Assembly: GCA_001939145.1 (NCBI GenBank)
Contig: LSRX01000513.1
Span: 103,481 to 167,480, forward strand
Direction: 5' to 3'
Length of the DNA: 64,000 bases
Source: Symbiodinium microadriaticum
Taxonomy: Eukaryota; Sar; Dinophyceae; Suessiales; Symbiodiniaceae
Shown here: positions 62,120 to 64,000 of the stretch, in pieces
How positions within the stretch are numbered: the first letter of the stretch is position 1
Layout of the letters: each line of letters starts with the position of its first letter
Notes under the pieces: model-generated
What the model was told of the DNA's origin: nothing
Databases searched by the model: none
The model's input: the letters and a program-made list of their open reading frames with translations, nothing else
Program-made: the position numbers and the translations under genes

Positions 62120-62160
62120 AATACATAATCATCATCATCATCATCATCATCAGTCTAATG
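62120..62160. repeat. (ATC)n microsatellite and ATGATAATGATC repeats
   Basis: A short perfect (ATC)n within a duplicated TTCACGAATACATAAT context (62114-62128, 62172-62188). Confidence 0.75.
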
Positions 62161-62194
62161 ATAATGATCATGTTCACGAATACATAATGGCATA

Positions 62195-63235
62195 ATGATG
62201 AGGGCAACCGACAACTTCCGGCATGGAGTCCGCTCCATGGCGCCGGTTGGCGTCTGGTTGCGGTGGACTGAAGTGCTGATGCTGGCGTCCCGCTTCGGCA
62301 TGGATGCTCACACGGTCTGGCAGCTGCGCAGGCATGGGCTGGTTTCGGCTTGGCAGAGTTGGATCCCTTGCCTCGAGATTGCAAATATCCCACAAACTAT
62401 GCTCGTATTCGTCTGCTGCCAGCGGGTGAAGAAACCGATGTGCTCTCTGTTTTTCGCCGTCCGAAACTGATCCTCAGCTGTGTGAGCTCTCGCTGTCTTC
62501 GGACGGGGAGCCTGAAGCCAAGGTCTCCAACGAGACCGAAGAGTTCCGGCCGGCTTCGTCCAAGCTGGCAGTCGCATCAGGCTTCCGGACTTGCCCAAGG
62601 TGCTCAAAAGCAGCACCTGTTCGGACACTCGGAGAGCGATGCGAACAATATCCGGAAGGTGTATGTTAGCAAGACAAACCCTGAGTTTCAAGATGAGATC
62701 CTAGATGCTCTGCGGCGCTGGAAAGCTCAGAAGCCTGGCAAGCCCGAGCCGAAATATTGGCGTGGATACGTTCGTATTGTTGGCATCAAAGCTTGCGCTG
62801 CTGCTCGTTCTACTGATTCGCCTTGCTCCTCCAGGCTCAAGCCCTTCAGCTGAGCTTCGTGGAACTCAAGAGCTCCTTCCTCGTCGACCATTTCAGCGCC
62901 GAGCGCGGGAGGCAGTCTTTGCTTCATTCAGACGGTGCTCAAGCTTGGCCTCGTTTGGTCTTGGCTGTGGGAAAGCCTGCTGTCGCCAGTGATCATGTCA
63001 GAAACTCGAAGCATTAATTCTACACAAAAGTTATTGTGTAGCCGCGGGCGAACAAAAGGCCGGCAACTTACATTGCTGGAACTCGGAGCGTTGACCGGTG
63101 GTGGCAGACAACACAGGACTTTCTTCCTGGCCTCGCCATGCCAAGCGTGGCAAGGAGATCAATCCTGATTTGGTTAGATACTTGTTTGCGTTCGTCTGGC
63201 GGTACCAACTGCCGTTTACGCAAGATTTCATCTAG
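62195..63235 (+). pseudogene. Decayed IS1595/ISXO2-like transposase
   Basis: Plus-strand pieces in different frames line up in order with a DDE transposase of the ISXO2-like type known from dinoflagellate genomes. The pieces are: an N-terminal helical part (62200-62400); SESDANNIRKVYVSKTNPEF followed by ILDALRRWKAQKPGKPEPKY (first catalytic Asp, 62630-62790); LLHSDGAQAWPRL (second Asp, about 62923-62960); DHVRNSKHxFYTK (Asn/His block, with a stop); IAGTRSVDRWWQTTQDFL (63080-63130); and INPDLVRYLFAFVWRYQLPF, then a stop at 63235. At least two frameshifts and two stops separate them, so it cannot make an intact enzyme. The family identification is from memory of the domain pattern. No terminal inverted repeats were found. 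Confidence 0.5.
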
Positions 63236-63460
63236 GCTATGACTGACATTTCATGATTCGTCCTGCTGTTCTGATTTTCAGATTGAAATAACATCGTATG
63301 GGTTTCGACACTACCCTATACTTTGCTGACTCTCTGCTTGTCAGCTTAGCGAAAACCTGAGCGAATAGCATTTTGCATGCGTTGAGTCTCCAGGCTTTTT
63401 TCGCGCCTGTGACCTCCTATAAGGGCTACGGTTACAATAAGAGGCATTAAAGAATGCTCG

Positions 63461-63568
63461 ACTATAGAGGCCTTAATTATTAGACTAGGGTTTCGAGGTA
63501 TATTCTGCTATAAATAGAGTAAGCAGCCCCCGAACTGTTATTGGTAATGGTTGAAGCTTCTGCATTAG
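63461..63568 (+). repeat. Foldback family A copy
   Basis: Starts ACTATAGAGGCCTTAATTATTAGACTAGGGTTTCGAGG and ends TTATTGGTAATGGTTGAAGCTTCTGCATTAGT. Confidence 0.72.
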
Positions 63569-63659
63569 TGAGATGGGTGGTCTGCAGAACTCCGCAAACC
63601 CGAAACCCTAAATCCCGCACCGCCTGCAACCAGAGATCAGCGGGGTCTTATCCTCAGGC

Positions 63660-63700
63660 CGGTGTATACATATAGATATATATATATATATATACAGATA
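63660..63700 (+). repeat. (TA)n microsatellite
   Basis: ATAGATATATATATATATATACAG, followed by an A-run at 63758-63769. Confidence 0.8.
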
Positions 63701-63815
63701 TGTACGCCCCGTGTAAATCCTTATAAACCCTTGCAAAAGCTTAAATCAACCCGTACCAAAAAAAAAAAAACCTTTTTAGACCCACCATATATAAACCCTT
63801 ATAAATCCACTCCAC

Positions 63816-63914
63816 CAGTCGCCCGGGCCTTCACTGGAGTCTTCTGAAGGCTGTCTTTGCTGCACGTGTAGGTGTCGCACATCTTCTTGGTGCAGCACTG
63901 CTCGATCGTACTGC
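63816..63914 (-). CDS. Cys-rich module exon (GSTIEQCCTKKMC)
   Basis: Acceptor CGGCTTTGCAG with a split Gly codon and donor GCGACTG|GTGGAG. The frame reads GSTIEQCCTKKMCDTYTCSK then DSLQKTPVKARAT. It gives the fullest view of the module: GSTxEQCC, three or four residues, xC, DTYTC, then a basic linker. In minus orientation it is the most upstream copy in the window, so the gene continues past the right edge. The pattern is reminiscent of Cys-rich extracellular or signalling proteins in dinoflagellates; the function is unknown. Confidence 0.58.
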
Positions 63915-64000
63915 CTGCAAAGCCGCTTGGCGAGCGTTGCATGGGTGTTTCGGGCCTTGCTTTGCTTCCTACACCATCAGCATGTGGAGTTCAAGGTACA

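Overview
The window looks like nuclear DNA of a dinoflagellate, most likely a Symbiodiniaceae-type alga. I base this on four things: hundreds of dispersed plant/alga-type telomere motifs (TTTAGGG/CCCTAAA) filling introns and intergenic DNA; very short GC-rich exons separated by kilobases of repeat; exons that nearly all lie on one (minus) strand, as in the unidirectional gene blocks of dinoflagellates; and protein families I associate with these genomes (Ty1/copia polyproteins, Cys-rich modular proteins with a GSTxEECC motif, an IS1595/ISXO2-like transposase relic). Species cannot be named from the sequence. There are two N positions (10750, 43549).

Layout. 1-8 kb: telomere-motif spacer, trinucleotide low complexity (1.85-2.03, 3.2-3.9 kb) and unassigned GC-rich islands. 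8.2-9.74 kb: two minus-strand exons of an FkbM-type methyltransferase around an intron full of microsatellites. 11-22 kb: scattered minus-strand exons of unrecognised genes, two possible plus-strand exons near 15 kb, and several foldback elements. 22.5-32.5 kb: one complete Ty1/copia retrotransposon on the minus strand, with 263-bp LTRs that read as identical and a 5-bp GGATC target duplication. 32.6-50.1 kb: more minus-strand exons (one aldehyde-dehydrogenase-like, one pair possibly VWA-like), a 748-bp (TGCG)n tract and a tandem 337-bp duplication. 51-64 kb: a chain of small minus-strand exons carrying a repeated Cys-rich module, and a decayed plus-strand transposase at 62.2-63.2 kb.

The retrotransposon is the centre of interest. 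Its reading frame opens inside the 5' LTR and runs through a primer-binding site that resembles the anticodon arm of initiator tRNA-Met (the half-tRNA priming of Drosophila copia). Besides Gag (with adjacent CCCH and CCHC zinc fingers), aspartic protease, D,D35E integrase, reverse transcriptase and RNase H, the polyprotein carries three unusual parts: a region between protease and integrase shaped like a cytosine-methyltransferase fold but with GGPPR where the catalytic PPC would be; a domain between integrase and RT with the full 2-oxoglutarate/Fe(II) dioxygenase signature (HxD...H...R); and a C-terminal tail after RNase H with two hydrophobic segments and a SAP-type DNA-binding motif. A single frame change inside RT splits the polyprotein into two overlapping frames.

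The rest of the repeat landscape is made of short foldback (MITE-like) elements. The commonest is about 110 bp with GGGGCC-containing ends; at least ten copies are present, all in the same orientation, and two abut exon donor sites, so they may be introner-like. Most exon calls rest on splice signals and protein-like translation only, and are given low to moderate confidence.
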